Shown: positions 44,193 through 55,885 of the stretch, one piece after another
How the letters are laid out: every line of letters begins with the position of its first letter
Position numbering within the stretch: position 1 is the stretch's first letter
NCBI GenBank assembly: GCA_030867875.1
Contig: JAOWCC010001751.1
Coordinates: 26,838,369-26,902,368, forward strand
Reading direction: 5' to 3'
Source: Actinernus sp. WN-2022
Taxonomy: Eukaryota; Cnidaria; Anthozoa; Actiniaria; Actinernidae
Length of the DNA: 64,000 bases
Notes under the pieces: generated by a model
What the model saw: the letters and a program-made list of their open reading frames with translations, nothing else
The model's database searches: none
Told to the model about the DNA's origin: nothing
Position numbers and translations under genes: made by a program

Positions 44193-44202
44193 AATACTTC
44201 TA

Positions 44203-44430
44203 TGATGCAGCGTTTTTGCAGACCGGGTTATTTTTAGAATGCGTTAACCACGAGTAGGGCTTCCGCAACCCAATCGAAAGCATTTGTGCAATTTTATTTC
44301 AAATGATTAATGATGTTGCAGCCATGTTGGTTGACCAAACAAGAGAATTTTATTAACAACATGCCGCGATGAAAGTGAACAGTGAGAAATGAAATCTAAA
44401 AATAACCCGGTCTGGGAAAACGCTGCATCA
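44203..44430. mobile_element. 228-bp MITE with TGATGCAGCGTTTT ends
   Basis: TGATGCAGCGTTTTTGCAGA...CCGGGTTATTTTTAGA at the left is mirrored at 44392-44430 with a two-base change. It lies 10 bp to the right of the preceding nested pair. Confidence 0.82.
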
Positions 44431-45235
44431 AGTATATATGCATGAGATGGATGCTACGGACAAGTGGGTGGAAGGGAGGGGGAATGGGAACTACCTACAC
44501 AGCAACAGTCCCAAGTAAGTTTGTCGAAGATTGAATATGACGGAACAGCTACCCTGGCCGGTAAGATTTCAGATCTAGGCAAAGAAAAGAAGTGTCACCA
44601 GAACGCGTTTGACAAGTTTATTTACTAATCTAATATTAGGTTTGCTATCTTTGGCAATTATTTCAGTAAACATAAATTTGATCATATCTGCATTTCAATT
44701 AGGGACGCTACATTACTTTTTATCCCTTGGAATATTTTTTCATACATGTGATTGCTTGTTCGTTAAAATATACTGAATGAAGTAAACCAATCACAAGACC
44801 TTATGATGTGACACTGATGTGACGTAGAATAATCCAACTTAACTGTGACGTCATAGACAGTTTGATACCATACTTGGTATTGATGTGCAACATGCGTTTG
44901 GTCACCGCTGGCCGAAAAACACGCGGGCTGTTTTCCAAGACTGCAGAAGACTACAGGTCCACAACAATCATTATGTCAGATCACGTATAGTTTAACATAA
45001 ACTTTCTGTAATATTTTTCTGGATTTCTTATTGACGAGTTACATGAACATTGCAAGATGTTTCGAAAGACAATCCTATCTGTCTTAGTTCTGTTAGCTCA
45101 TTTGATAGAATGGAATGTATAAGTTAATTCGTCTGTGAGTTCAAATTCAATAAGGTGGTGTAATTAAATCACTGTATATTTCTTAGTACCCTTACTGTCA
45201 ATTAATAGGTTAGTTCATTCTTTGATTCTTTGCCA
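44431..45235. other. Non-coding 3' flank of the peptide gene
   Basis: No frame or repeat seen. On the minus strand this would hold the 3' UTR of the gene at 45236-45496. No AATAAA lies close to the stop; one (TTTATT on the plus strand) is seen only near 44612. Confidence 0.4.
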
Positions 45236-45496
45236 TCACTTTTCTTCCTTATCAAACAGGCTCCTGAGACTTTCCCGTCGGTACAACTTTTGGCAATTGA
45301 TATGACAGGGGCTGTACACTTTCCTAATGCAACCCTTGCATGAGGCACTATTATAACATTTAAACGAGTTGTTTATGCACATCTCTTGCTTTTTGAAGCA
45401 CATCATCAGGCAATCCTGCATTGGACGTTGAGCATGCGATGACTTGACGAGTAGAACAGCTAGAAGAACCACGGCCACAGCAATTGTAGATTTCAT
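45236..45496 (-). CDS. Secreted eight-cysteine peptide
   Basis: An 86-residue product. Residues 1-23 form a clear signal peptide: Lys2, a hydrophobic core of Val/Ala/Leu, and a small-residue cleavage site around HAQ. The mature part (about 63 residues) is basic and has eight cysteines at 29, 33, 40, 47, 53, 56, 64 and 68, spaced x3-x6-x6-x5-x2-x7-x3. Two Cx3C pairs bracket the core, as in small helical-hairpin or four-disulphide secreted peptides. A possible N-glycosylation site is at Asn42, and the tail is charged. TTTGCTCCTAG just before the ATG looks like a splice acceptor, so a 5' UTR exon may lie upstream (above 45500). Cnidarians have many such peptides (SCRiP-like, antimicrobial, venom-related or developmental). 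I cannot say which, and the pattern lacks the adjacent-cysteine motif I would expect for SCRiPs. Confidence 0.75.
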   Translation of the reverse strand: MKSTIAVAVVLLAVLLVKSSHAQRPMQDCLMMCFKKQEMCINNSFKCYNSASCKGCIRKVYSPCHINCQKLYRRESLRSLFDKEEK

Positions 45497-48400
45497 CTAG
45501 GAGCAAACAACATATTGAGAGTTAAGCGTTAGAAGCGCATGTTGATATTCAATCTTCAAAAAATAGGATTTTAAAAGGACATACTATATAAATATGAACT
45601 AAAGGTTCGGGCATTAACTTGAATATGGCAGGGTTAATTGGCAGGCCGGGCGCTTTGAAGACGTTCAAGGATCCTCCTCTGTTTCAAGTATTTTTTGGAG
45701 ACCGGCCCCACAAACTCTAGGTATTATTTTCATGACTCTCCCATTCTCTTCCACTAAAGTTCTTCTAAATTAAATATAAATAGTTATATGTTCTTTATCA
45801 GATACAATTATATTAAGCAGGTTCGAGGTCTTGGAAACATAAAAATAATGAGACTGCACGAGAAAAATAGTGGACTGATCCATCTGCTTTCATTATCTGA
45901 ATGCGCATTATTATCCTTTGAGCATGCAGATCACTACAGCTAACTAAAGTCTAAAGATGCAAAAATATTCCATGTTCTGAATAACAGACAAGAACATTAA
46001 TTCGTGAATTGAATGACGAAATTTTTTGAAAGAGGTTGCCATTAATTCTCATCATTTAGTAGAATCTGTCACATGTCTCCGGAGCTATTGAGACCTGGTA
46101 TTTTTCCGTTAGTTTTGATCAACGACGGAAATTCTTTTATCAGGACAACGGTGGCTGATTAGTAATTCAGTCAGGCAGAGCCTACAGTAATAAGCAATTA
46201 CTTGAACGCCATTTAAGCTTTATAATGATTTAAGTAATGATTCGCGTAAGAACAGGAGCACTCAACGGCAAGGTATGTAAAAGGTGTTTATTTCCTATTG
46301 TTCTTTCTCGTAATTTCATTGGTTGATACTCGTACATTCAATAGAAAACCAGCAAGGCAATATATTGTCATTAGATAATGTTTCTTGTTTCAATTTAGTT
46401 TTGATTATACTAACTGTGGTCTGATTTCAAAGAAAATCGTATTTGGGGAAGTTCTCAAATGTGTGATTGAAATATATGTTGTCTTCCCCCCTCCCTATTG
46501 GTTGGATGGTGATTTCTTTCAGTTTTTACAGTAAAAATAACCAACAACATACAGTTTCCTTTATTTTTTGTTTGTAACTTTTACTGTAGACATCTCAGAC
46601 AGCACTTAAGGCATATTCAAGCAAAATTGCATTTGGGAATTGCTCATTGCCGCACCCTATTGTATTTTGCTCCTGTTCTTTGGCGAACCACTACTTAAAC
46701 AAAGAAGCCATCGCCAGCGGATTGCTTTACGAGAATTCTCAAGATACATACGTCTCCTGGTCGCGACTAAAATATGAATCTGATTTATTGTTGCTCCAAT
46801 CCTTCAAACTGATCACATTTAAAATATAAAATAAACATTTCTCATCTTTAAGCAGTTAGTAATTTTGCTAAAAACACAATATCCAATTGATTTCAATTCA
46901 TTCTGAGAAAATAAATGTATGTTCCTGATTATGAAGAAATTTCCTGAGGAATATATGACTTGTGATTCAATTTTCCAGTAATCGTTCATTTAAAAACAAA
47001 TCCGTATTACACCAATTAGTTTACGAGCCTAGAAAAATGCCTATAGCCTTTTATTTTCCATTTAAAAGCATAACATTTGAAGGATCTTTATACGTCCATT
47101 ATAGAATTGAGGTTTAAATTAAAACGCGGGTCTCTCGTACATGGCTCTCGGAGCTCCTGACTGTTTTGAAGGAGTTCCCTACATGTTCTGTAATATTATC
47201 ATCCTCTATAATATTAGTTTACCTATGGGACACATACTCCTACGATATATAGGATTTTATTAGATTCTGGAATAGTAAGGTCGAGTTTCTATGGGTCGTT
47301 AAGGAATTGTGGTAACATTCTTTCTAGAATAAAAATTATAACCAAAAGAAGAAGCTGAACTACGGCCAAATTGGGAAATAAATTTATATTCCTGAAAATT
47401 TAAAGAATGTTCTCTCGCTCTGCGGAAGTATTCGTAGAAATCCACGTTATTAACTTCTATTTCTACTGGATTCATTTATCAGTGTTTTAATTATCTTAGC
47501 TGTCTAAGAACCGCTACGTTTGTTCTTATATAATCAACGAACTATAATTTTTCCATTGTAATATTTTTACTCTTATTATTCTTACCTTTAGTTTTAGTAT
47601 GTAGTAAGAGAGTTTACCTCACGAGGGCTGCAGATTACAAAGCTGTAGGACGAAAGAAAAAATATATGTATAGGCTATTGTGATAAATGATCGAGTCATG
47701 CACCACCAAGAGAGGGAGTATTTTACATGCCTTTGATTGATATGAATTAGACAAGAATCTTGCCTGTTTTTTAAGCACTTCCAATCAGTTAAATTTGAAA
47801 TCAATGAAAGGGAAGAGACTGAGGACTTCGTGCTCAAACTTACTGGTATTTCTTACCATCTAACGAGCCAACGTAAGATGCTCTAAGTCAGTTATTATGA
47901 ATTCTACAATGGACCTGCCTTAATAAATTTGTTGATTAATTCAAATACTAAATCTATGCGAGGATTATCCGGACGACATCGCTACCGGATAGCGTAATAG
48001 GAATCTACTAGAAGCTGTTTACAGTTCTCTAACCGATCGTATCTGCTTCACAGCAAGGCTTTTACGCAAGAACTAGCTTATCTATGCAAGGAGACCTCAT
48101 TGAATATTTGACCGAATTACTTAATTAACACGAATTAATCTGTTTTCGTGCAACCTTTTCCGCTTATTTATAACAGAACGATAATAAATCTCATCTTTTA
48201 TTCTTTAATTGAGCTCTGTTCATTTGGACACCTGCGGCTCTACAACACTCCCTACTACACAATTGTTCATTAATGATGTTTCTCGCGTCTGGTCATAACC
48301 ATTGCTCATGTAAGACATGTTTTTGGCATCTAAAAAGAATAAACCGTTTAAATTAAAGGATGTTCCGTTTTGCGGTTCGTTCACTCTAAAAAAAAACCTA

Positions 48401-48842
48401 GTGATAGGTATAATATACTAACTAGTATACCTAAAAGGTAGCGAGTGCTGCGTTTTTATTGCTTTCAAGGTGCACATGATGTGAGAAGCGAGTTATGTGG
48501 GCACTCGAATGTCTGCGAGGCGGATGTCAACATGATCCTGGGCGTGTTCAAGAGAAATGCCTTGCAAATGTCCAGATATGCTTTTTGAACGTTTTTGAAG
48601 GAAGGATTGCAAAGATTTGAAGTGGATTACAAAAGCTTATTCTAGAAACTTGAAACTCAGTTACAGTGAACCGATTTAAAGATGCTGTCAATCTCTCTTA
48701 AAGAGTCTATGTCACGGCGAGTTTTGTTGCAGGCCGGAACGCAGTTATTTTCAGATACTTTCAACGATATCTATATAAACAAACGACAGTATCACACGTG
48801 TGGAAGGAAATACGCAAATATTCTTGGTTTGCATGTGACGTC
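45497..48842. other. Non-coding, least repetitive part of the window
   Basis: 3.3 kb without TIRs, LINE motifs or satellites. Short frames (46647-46829, 47619-47837) have no support. The 5' end of the peptide gene probably lies in its left part, but I cannot place an exon. Confidence 0.45.
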
Positions 48843-48930
48843 ACGGCGGCCATGTTGGAGGTTCTTCATTAGCTTCTATTGTTAGTTCCTCCAACATGAC
48901 CGTCATGTTTTTGTCTTTTGAATCTCAAGG
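48843..48930. mobile_element. Foldback element related to 22768-22860
   Basis: GGCCATGTTGGAGG (from 48848) pairs with CCTCCAACATGACC (48889-48902). TTCATTAGCTTCTATTGTTA and GTCTTTTGAATCTC match the reverse strand of 22768-22860. Confidence 0.75.
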
Positions 48931-49150
48931 GTTGATTGCAAAGCAAGAATTTTTATCAGTTTTGGGCGCAGGTCTTACAATTTTAGGTCCTGGAAGAACT
49001 TCTTAACTGTTTTAGCCAATAAAACACCAATGTAACGAATTTCAGACATGCGCAATACTGTGACATAGCTCCTTTAAAAGTCGTATTTTTACCCAGTAAA
49101 ACTGGCCCCAATAAAACTGATCCATCTGGGGTTTGAATTTACCTGGGTAC

Positions 49151-49441
49151 AGCGGTTACACGAAGACCGTTGAATATCACGCCCCAGTAACTTTGTGGCG
49201 CGAAGGCCTATTGTACTGTCAGATCCTCGAAATTTCATTGGCTGAACTATCTGGGGTCGGCAGCGACCCCTAAGACTTATCTGGGGTGCTATCAAGGGAA
49301 AGTTTAATTGTTCTTTCTTTCGTAACTATGGAAATATACCTAGGTATGTTTTCTCCTTGGGAAATCGGTTTGACACGAAAACACGAATTTACCCGGGTAA
49401 ATTTCCAATATACCTAGTAAAACTGGTCTTAGTGTAACCGC
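49151..49441. mobile_element. 291-bp MITE with GCGGTTACAC ends
   Basis: AGCGGTTACACGAAGACC at the left and GGTCTTAGTGTAACCGC at the right are inverted copies with one mismatch. Several ACC(C/T)GGGTAA and CTGGGG motifs lie inside and just outside. Non-coding. Confidence 0.72.
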
Positions 49442-51276
49442 AGCTAATGAGTCATGAGGTTTACCTTGAGGTTATAGGGTCAGGGTTAGGATTAGTTTTA
49501 TTTGTAAAATTAAAAAGGCCCAGACATTTTCAACTTGGCTCAAGACTCATTAACACTTCTTTCTCGATAAGATCACATATTGACAGCAATCCAGTGACTG
49601 AGAAATGTTATTGTCTGCTAATTGGACAACTGAGAACTGAACTACAAACTAGTATTACTAATGTGTCCGACGGTTCTCAGTATTAGAATCAAGCGCATTT
49701 GTTCGCCTTCATTTACTCTAGAATATCGTGTTGAGAAGATGAGGAGCACAATTCACTCTTCACCTGGTGGTCATCTAGCATGCATGGATTGCTTTGTTTT
49801 TTGCTAGGTTAGCCTCGCACTGAGGGATATCAAAACGAGTTTAGTCTAGTTAAAGTTAAAGCAATAGTAATCGATGTTGCGTCCTATGGAAAATGCCATG
49901 ATGAGAACGAATGAAAGTATGTATTTCCTGGATTTATCATTCGATTTTAGGATGGGATAGTTTACAGCTCATGTCTACGTTTACACCCTAAATATGATCA
50001 TATTTATCGAATTGAAAAAAAAAGGACTTGGGCCAAGTTTGAAAAGTTAATCCAATAGGCCTTTTGCAGGAAACAGTTACGTGCTGCTATATCTGACTAG
50101 CTTGTTAATTTGTTTTCGGATTGGGCTGACCATTGGCGCGCGGTCAAAATGGGGCGAGGCGAAAAGGGAATTAAGGAGGATACCGATATAAAAGCGATTT
50201 TGAACAGGCATGTTTATTACATTTAACTTTGCTACTATTGGTTGACTGTCTGAAGTACAGTTGACGCGGCACCCGTCTGACAGTTGACGCATCACCGACG
50301 CGTGCATGACGACCTTTCATCTCACCAGGGGCGGAACTCTTATTTCCCTTTATCCCCACCCTCTCCCCCCTCCCCTCTTTCCCTTTTCTCCTCGCCTCAT
50401 TTTTTATGTAAGAGGCGCTAGCAGGCTAATATATCACTTCAATAGCGAATGAATTGCGCCCGAGATCCCATTGAAGGTGAAAAATAGCATTCAGCAAACA
50501 GGTTTTGCTAATAAACGTACCGATCTCGTATAATTAAGTGTGCATTTAAATAAATAAAGTCAAATTTTGTTCAGTGCCATCCATGTACAACCACGTGATT
50601 ACATTCCTGCAAAGGGCCATTAAAACCAAAACCTCGTCGTAATAAGTAAGAATAGCAATTCAAGTTTGATCATGATTTGTTAAATATAAACTGAACAGCA
50701 AGCTTTCAAAAATAAGAGATATTTGTATGGATTGGAGACGAGCGTGGTAAATGAAAGTAAATATAGAATTTAACGCAAGTACTAGTCAACCCAAAAAATT
50801 CTCATGACCAGGAGCCCATTATGGGCCGTCCTGTCATGACCAAAGACAAAAATAAGTTGCTAATCAGATTAGCAAAGTAAGCTACTATTTTTACTATATT
50901 AAACTATATAGTTTTAAATATGATCATAATATTCTTGCCATTGGCAGAAATTATGGACATCAGCGGAAAGGTACGGCGCCCTTTTAGCCGATTCAAAATG
51001 GCGGCTTATAGTGAGTGAGACTGTAGGTTCTTTACAGACCTTCCAATGCAAAGAAAATCGAAACTTTCTGTGATGAAATAAGAATAGAGAAGCGGAACGA
51101 GTTATATTAGCTTAAACGTAGCCATTGTGATTAAAAAGCCATTTTTTAGGATTTGTCATCTCTCCGGCGTTTGTCTGTCCAAGTCCAGCTGCTTGGCGGG
51201 AATTATTTAGAGGAGAAAGGCCTGAAACCCAGTTTATATCCCAGCAAATACTGCAGGATTTAGGTTAACAAAACAA
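49442..51276. other. Non-coding, no supported gene
   Basis: Frames at 49447-49686 and 50077-50359 overlap in opposite strands and lack domains. ACCAGGAGCCCATTATGGGC near 50808 resembles CAGGAGCCCATTATCAGGAG near 24011 but is too short to call a family. Confidence 0.45.
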
Positions 51277-51277
51277 G

Positions 51278-51728
51278 ATGGCGGACAGAAAGCAATATGG
51301 TGACGTTTCTCTCCTTACTCGTCGAGTTTTCTTCAAAAGTGTAATCCTATATAGCGTCCTGGCACTAACATTATTTCGACAAAACGCAGACGTCTTTGGA
51401 AGTACTTTGGAGGAGTGTTATTGTACGTTTTATAGGCGATATGGATGCATTGAACACTGCTTTATTGACATCGAGGCGAACAAATAAGCCTCACCGAAGA
51501 CTTGGCATACTGTTGTACCTCAAACCCTGCTCAAACTGTGCATGGGTTCAGCCAGATTACATACAACATGGAGAACTAGGAGCATTTGAAGGGCGAAATG
51601 GACTTCTCGGGGAAGTACTTTGCCGACGATCTGAGGGATTGTTTGTGGCTTCAATACACAACTTAATCCGTAAGTTATTGGTCTCGAGGCGAACAAATAT
51701 AAAATCAAACTTAGGTGTTCAAATTTGA
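51278..51728 (+). other. Possible first exon or decayed frame pair
   Basis: ATG at 51278 has a strong context (CAAGATGGCGG, also a YY1-type initiator motif). It opens a 69-codon frame with a hydrophobic stretch (residues about 20-34) and a Cys-rich end (ECYCTFYRRYGCIEHCF). An overlapping frame (51396-51728) contains a donor-like GTAAGT at 51671. CGAGGCGAACAAAT occurs at both 51471 and 51686. No known domain. It may be an exon of a host gene or part of an unrecognised element. Confidence 0.25.
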
Positions 51729-52280
51729 AAAGTTATGTTTTTCATACATTTTCTTATACGAATCAACAGCCATTTTAGACACTGATGCGCATGTGCGCCG
51801 CCATATTGTCTCACCATATTTCTGCCAATGATATGGTAATGGAGGAAGCTAAAGCTCACTGACTAGCGCAATATTATTGTTTTTTTATTGTGTGTGTGTA
51901 TTTATGACTTTATGACATTATCATGTTTATCACAAGTAGCTTTTAATCGTCTCTGATTATTATTTTGAGTTCGTAAGCCGCTATTCCAGTCGAATCCACA
52001 TCTGATATACACAATGTAGATGTGCATGCTTTCCAGTTTTTTTGTGTTTGTATGAATAAAAAGTAAATAACGATAAGAAAAAAATATTTCTAAAAAATGA
52101 CATAACTAACTTGACTGGAGCTTTTCATTAACATTCGTCCATTAATTATTAAGAATCTTTATTTAGATATGGGATATTCCATGAAAAGCTATATACCTAC
52201 ATTGATAGCTTAACCAAAGTGCTTTGCGCGCTTTTGGTTTTTGTGTTTTGACTGCGGCCAGAAAGTCGATCATGTCATGA
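51729..52280. other. Non-coding, nothing recognised
   Basis: AT-rich, with no supported frame. CATTGGCAGAAAT at 50939 and its inverse at about 51821 form a weak pair across this and the preceding region. Confidence 0.4.
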
Positions 52281-53920
52281 TATACAGTCGACCCTCTACT
52301 TAGGCCGACATTTTGGTAAGGGGACACTAACCTCCATACATATACAGCCCTTTACAACCTAATGTTAGGGGACATCTTCGTAAAGGGATACCAACCTCCA
52401 TACATATACAGCCCTTTACAACCTAATGTTAGGGGACATCTTCGTAAAGGGACACCAACCTCCATACATATACAGCCCTTTACAACCTAATGTTAGGGGA
52501 CATCTTCGTAAAGGGACACCAACCTCCATACATATACAGCCCTTTACAACCTAATGTTAGGGGACATCTTCGTAAAGGGACACCAACCTCCATACATATA
52601 CAGCCCTTTACAACCTAATGTTAGGGGACATCTTCGTAAAGGGACACCAACCTCCATACATATACAGCCCTTTACAACCTAATGTTAGGGGACATCTTCG
52701 TAAAGGGACACCAACCTCCATACATATACAGCCCTTTACAACCTAATGTTAGGGGACATCTTCGTAAAGGGACACCAACCTCCATACATATACAGCCCTT
52801 TACAACCTAATGTTAGGGGACATCTTCGTAAAGGGACACCAACCTCCATACATATACAGCCCTTTACAACCTAATGTTAGGGGACATCTTCGTAAAGGGA
52901 CACCAACCTCCATACATATACAGCCCTTTACAACCTAATGTTAGGGGACATCTTCGTAAAGGGACACCAACCTCCATACATATACAGCCCTTTACAACCT
53001 AATGTTAGGGGACATCTTCGTAAAGGGACACCAACCTCCATACATATACAGCCCTTTACAACCTAATGTTAGGGGACATCTTCGTAAAGGGACACCAACC
53101 TCCATACATATACAGCCCTTTACAACCTAATGTTAGGGGACATCTTCGTAAAGGGACACCAACCTCCATACATATACAGCCCTTTACAACCTAATGTTAG
53201 GGGACATCTTCGTAAAGGGACACCAACCTCCATACATATACAGCCCTTTACAACCTAATGTTAGGGGACATCTTCGTAAAGGGACACCAACCTCCATACA
53301 TATACAGCCCTTTACAACCTAATGTTAGGGGACATCTTCGTAAAGGGATACCAACCTCCATACATATACAGCCCTTTACAACCTAATGTTAGGGGACATC
53401 TTCGTAAAGGGACACCAACCTCCATACATATACAGCCCTTTACAACCTAATGTTAGGGGACATCTTCGTAAAGGGATACCAACCTCCATACATATACAGC
53501 CCTTTACAACCTAATGTTAGGGGACATCTTCGTAAAGGGATACCAACCTCCATACATATACAGCCCTTTACAACCTAATGTTAGGGGACATCTTCGTAAA
53601 GGGATACCAACCTCCATACATATACAGCCCTTTACAACCTAATGTTAGGGGACATCTTCGTAAAGGGATACCAACCTCCATACATATACAGTCCTTTACA
53701 ACCTAATGTTAGGGGACATCTTCGTAAAGGGACACCAACCTCCATACATATACAGTCCTTTACAACCTAATGTTAGGGGACATCTTCGTAAAGGGATACC
53801 AACCTCCATACATATACAGCCCTTTACAACCTAATGTTAGGGGACATCTTCGTAAAGGGACACCAACCTCCATACATATACAGCCCTTTACAACCTAATG
53901 TTAGGGGACATGTCTCGTAA
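52281..53920 (+). repeat. 64-bp satellite, about 25 near-identical copies
   Basis: Unit GGACACCAACCTCCATACAT...TACAGCCCTTTACAACCT...TTAGGGGACATCTTCGTAAA, exactly 64 bp per step over about 1.6 kb. The only visible differences are single changes such as GATACC for GACACC and CAGTCC for CAGCCC. The left edge (52283-52318) reads TACAGTCGACCCTCTACTTA and GGCCGACATTTTGGTAAG after a TA, which looks like the terminal repeat of a TA-targeting DNA element. The first unit is a variant of that terminal sequence. The right edge ends GACATGTCTCGTAAGGGGG. Confidence 0.92.
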
Positions 53921-54440
53921 GGGGGAGGAGACACTTCTGAAGAGTCCCTGAGGCTGAGAAGTATAACAGTCCCACTAACAAATTTAAAATGTCCAATAAT
54001 TTGAAAATTTTATTGATACAATGCTCCAAACACAAAGATTGCCGCTCGACCAACAAGCTAACATTTAGCGGCTAACGTGATATCTGGCTAACGAGAAAGT
54101 CTAACGAGAAAGTGCCACCGTCGGTTAAAGGTATCAGTATAAACACAAGGCATTTCCATGCCAGTCCATATAAGGGCACTCGAGCATTGGTGAGCAGCTG
54201 GCGAGCTTCTTGTTTTTAGGGCGAGCACGAGCAATTCTATTTTATCACAGCTGCGTACAACGTTCTGTACAAAAAACGAGCACCTTGGGAAAAAGGAAGT
54301 ACGAGCAATTCGAGCACACATTCCTTTTTGCGAGCATTCGAGCAAAGGCCTAAAACGACGAGCACTTCCAAATTTTGACTTACCATTCGGTAGCCCTAAT
54401 TAGCAGCACCACAATTTACACGGTACCCCTTCAATTGTTA
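53921..54440. repeat. Non-coding with scattered CGAGCA/GCTCG motifs
   Basis: Between 54170 and 54370 the hexamer CGAGCA or a close relative occurs about ten times in the same orientation at uneven spacing. I see no TIR and no coding frame with support (54088-54345 minus is unsupported). Confidence 0.5.
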
Positions 54441-54477
54441 CGTTCATAAAAGGGCATACGTTGTTACGTGATGTTTA

Positions 54478-54600
54478 ATAAACTCGCAGTAGTGTTTTAT
54501 CAGTTTTAAAACTACGAGGACTTATCCCGAGTGTTTTTAGAACTGATAAAACACGTATTACGAGTCTATTGAACGGCTTCAAAAACGTCAATGAACCATT
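54478..54600. mobile_element. Foldback element, intact copy of the YR retroelement target
   Basis: GTTTAATAAACTCGCAGTAG...GTGTTTTATCAG (54482-54513) is mirrored by CTGATAAAACACG...CGAGTCTATTGAACGG (54544-54575). The flanking GCTTCAAAAACGT and AATGAACCATT also match 28943-28975. It gives the uninterrupted form of the site at 24167/28888. Confidence 0.8.
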
Positions 54601-54845
54601 ATATGTTTCTATTCAGAACACCATTCGAGTAATCACCACCGGCGAATTCATATACAAAGAAAAGACGACAAAATTATGGTTATTTGGAGGACCTATGAGT
54701 CATTCAGACGTTCATTGAAGTAGGGAGGTGTTTTTCAAGTAATATTTATTGAACACTGATATGCGAAGAGATAAAATATGGGGTTGCCGTCAATTTGCTC
54801 AACTAGCAGACGGTTAAACGGTCTTTCAGAGAACCATAGTTAAGG

Positions 54846-55885
54846 TAGGCTCGGTTTCAGCCGTTGGGGTGTCGTTTCTCCAAAGCCTCCCCCCACTAAC
54901 GGCTGGGCGCGCGGTCAACACACCGTGTCCGTGACGTCATCTGATTAACATCAATATTATTTATTTATTTGCGTGTAGCGTAGGCCGCGTAAACTTTTAA
55001 AACAAATTGGAATTCTTTAAACTAAAACTCCAAGTGTGAAATTAATTCGACGTAGGTAAAGGTTTTATTTAATACCTGTTATTATTAGCTCTCATGTTCA
55101 CAGTCCCAAGTTTTCAAGGAAAGCCCGGCTGTTGAGACACTCTCGCTGACAGAAATTTATACGGAGATAAACATAAGTTCAGATGTGATCTCGGAACTCT
55201 GAGCTAGAGTCGAGTATTCCCGCTTAGTACTTGTGTAGAGTATGTCTTGGAGACATAAATTGTACAAACTTAGTACATAGGACTTGAAGAATTGTAAAAC
55301 TCATTTGATGCAGCGATTTTCAAGTGAATCGGTGATTGCAGAGTTAAACGCGTAAACATGGCCTGCGTCAGACGTGATTTCCTCTCTTCTATAAACTCTT
55401 TTAATATGGAGTCGTCAGTCTTTTCTTCGCCGATAAAGGCAGCACTAATTTTCTTTGAAGTAAGAATAGCCGGGCTACCTTGGTCTTGCATCGGTAAAGT
55501 TAAATGAGAAATGACTCAACATTACGAGCTGCGACCTTAGAGCTGACGGTTTCCCAAGTGACTTCCAGAGCCAGTGCGTTTACTGACAAAGTGTCTTCAC
55601 CCGAAAACTAACTCTCTTACTGCTTCTTTGTGTGAATCCTTGAATTCTTCGAAACCAAACTTTTCCAGAGCAAATTTAAACGCATTTTGGAACAGCAATC
55701 GAAAGTCTTTGGTCGGGCTTTCAAAAGTTTACAATGGAAATTATGCAAATCAATTCAGCGACAGGATTTTAGTGGCAAGTTTTTGATTGGCTAAAACCCG
55801 ACAATGCCTCAGCTCGCGCGCCCAGCCGTGAGTGGGGAGAGGATCGCGGGCTCACCGAAACCCCCACGGCTGGAAACCGAGCCTA
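54846..55885. mobile_element. 1040-bp Mutator-like element, 9-bp TAGTTAAGG duplication
   Basis: TAGTTAAGG stands on both sides (54837-54845 and 55886-55894). The ends TAGGCTCGGTTTC(C)AGCCG are mirrored, and similarity continues for about 75 bp to GGCTGGGCGCGCG. A 9-bp duplication with longish TIRs is what Mutator/MULE elements make. No transposase is present; the cargo is a RecQ-type segment on the minus strand. Confidence 0.85.
55270..55780 (-). pseudogene. RecQ-type DNA helicase fragment (motifs 0, I, Ia)
   Basis: On the minus strand a frame reads FALEKFGFEEFKDSHKEAVR, the RecQ motif-0 region. A stop follows, then HFVSKRTGSGSHLGN, which aligns with the Walker A motif (usually TGxGKS; the Lys is missing). 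About 30 codons later a shifted frame gives MQDQGSPAILTSKKISAAFI and GEEKTDDSI, the motif Ia region, where family members read (M/L)xDQVxxLxxxGIxAxxI. It then degenerates (about 55400-55270). A live enzyme would unwind DNA 3' to 5' in the nucleus. This copy is a dead N-terminal part. It lies wholly inside the MULE-like element, so it is cargo or a former element gene. Confidence 0.72.

Noticed and set aside
45236..45496. Assignment to SCRiP or a named toxin family
   Set aside because: The cysteine spacing does not include the adjacent-cysteine feature I would expect for SCRiPs, and I recognise no named family. Left as an unnamed secreted peptide.
50937..51838. Element bounded by CATTGGCAGAAAT inverted pair
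   Set aside because: Only about 15 bp match, surrounding bases differ and no duplication is seen. Chance is likely.
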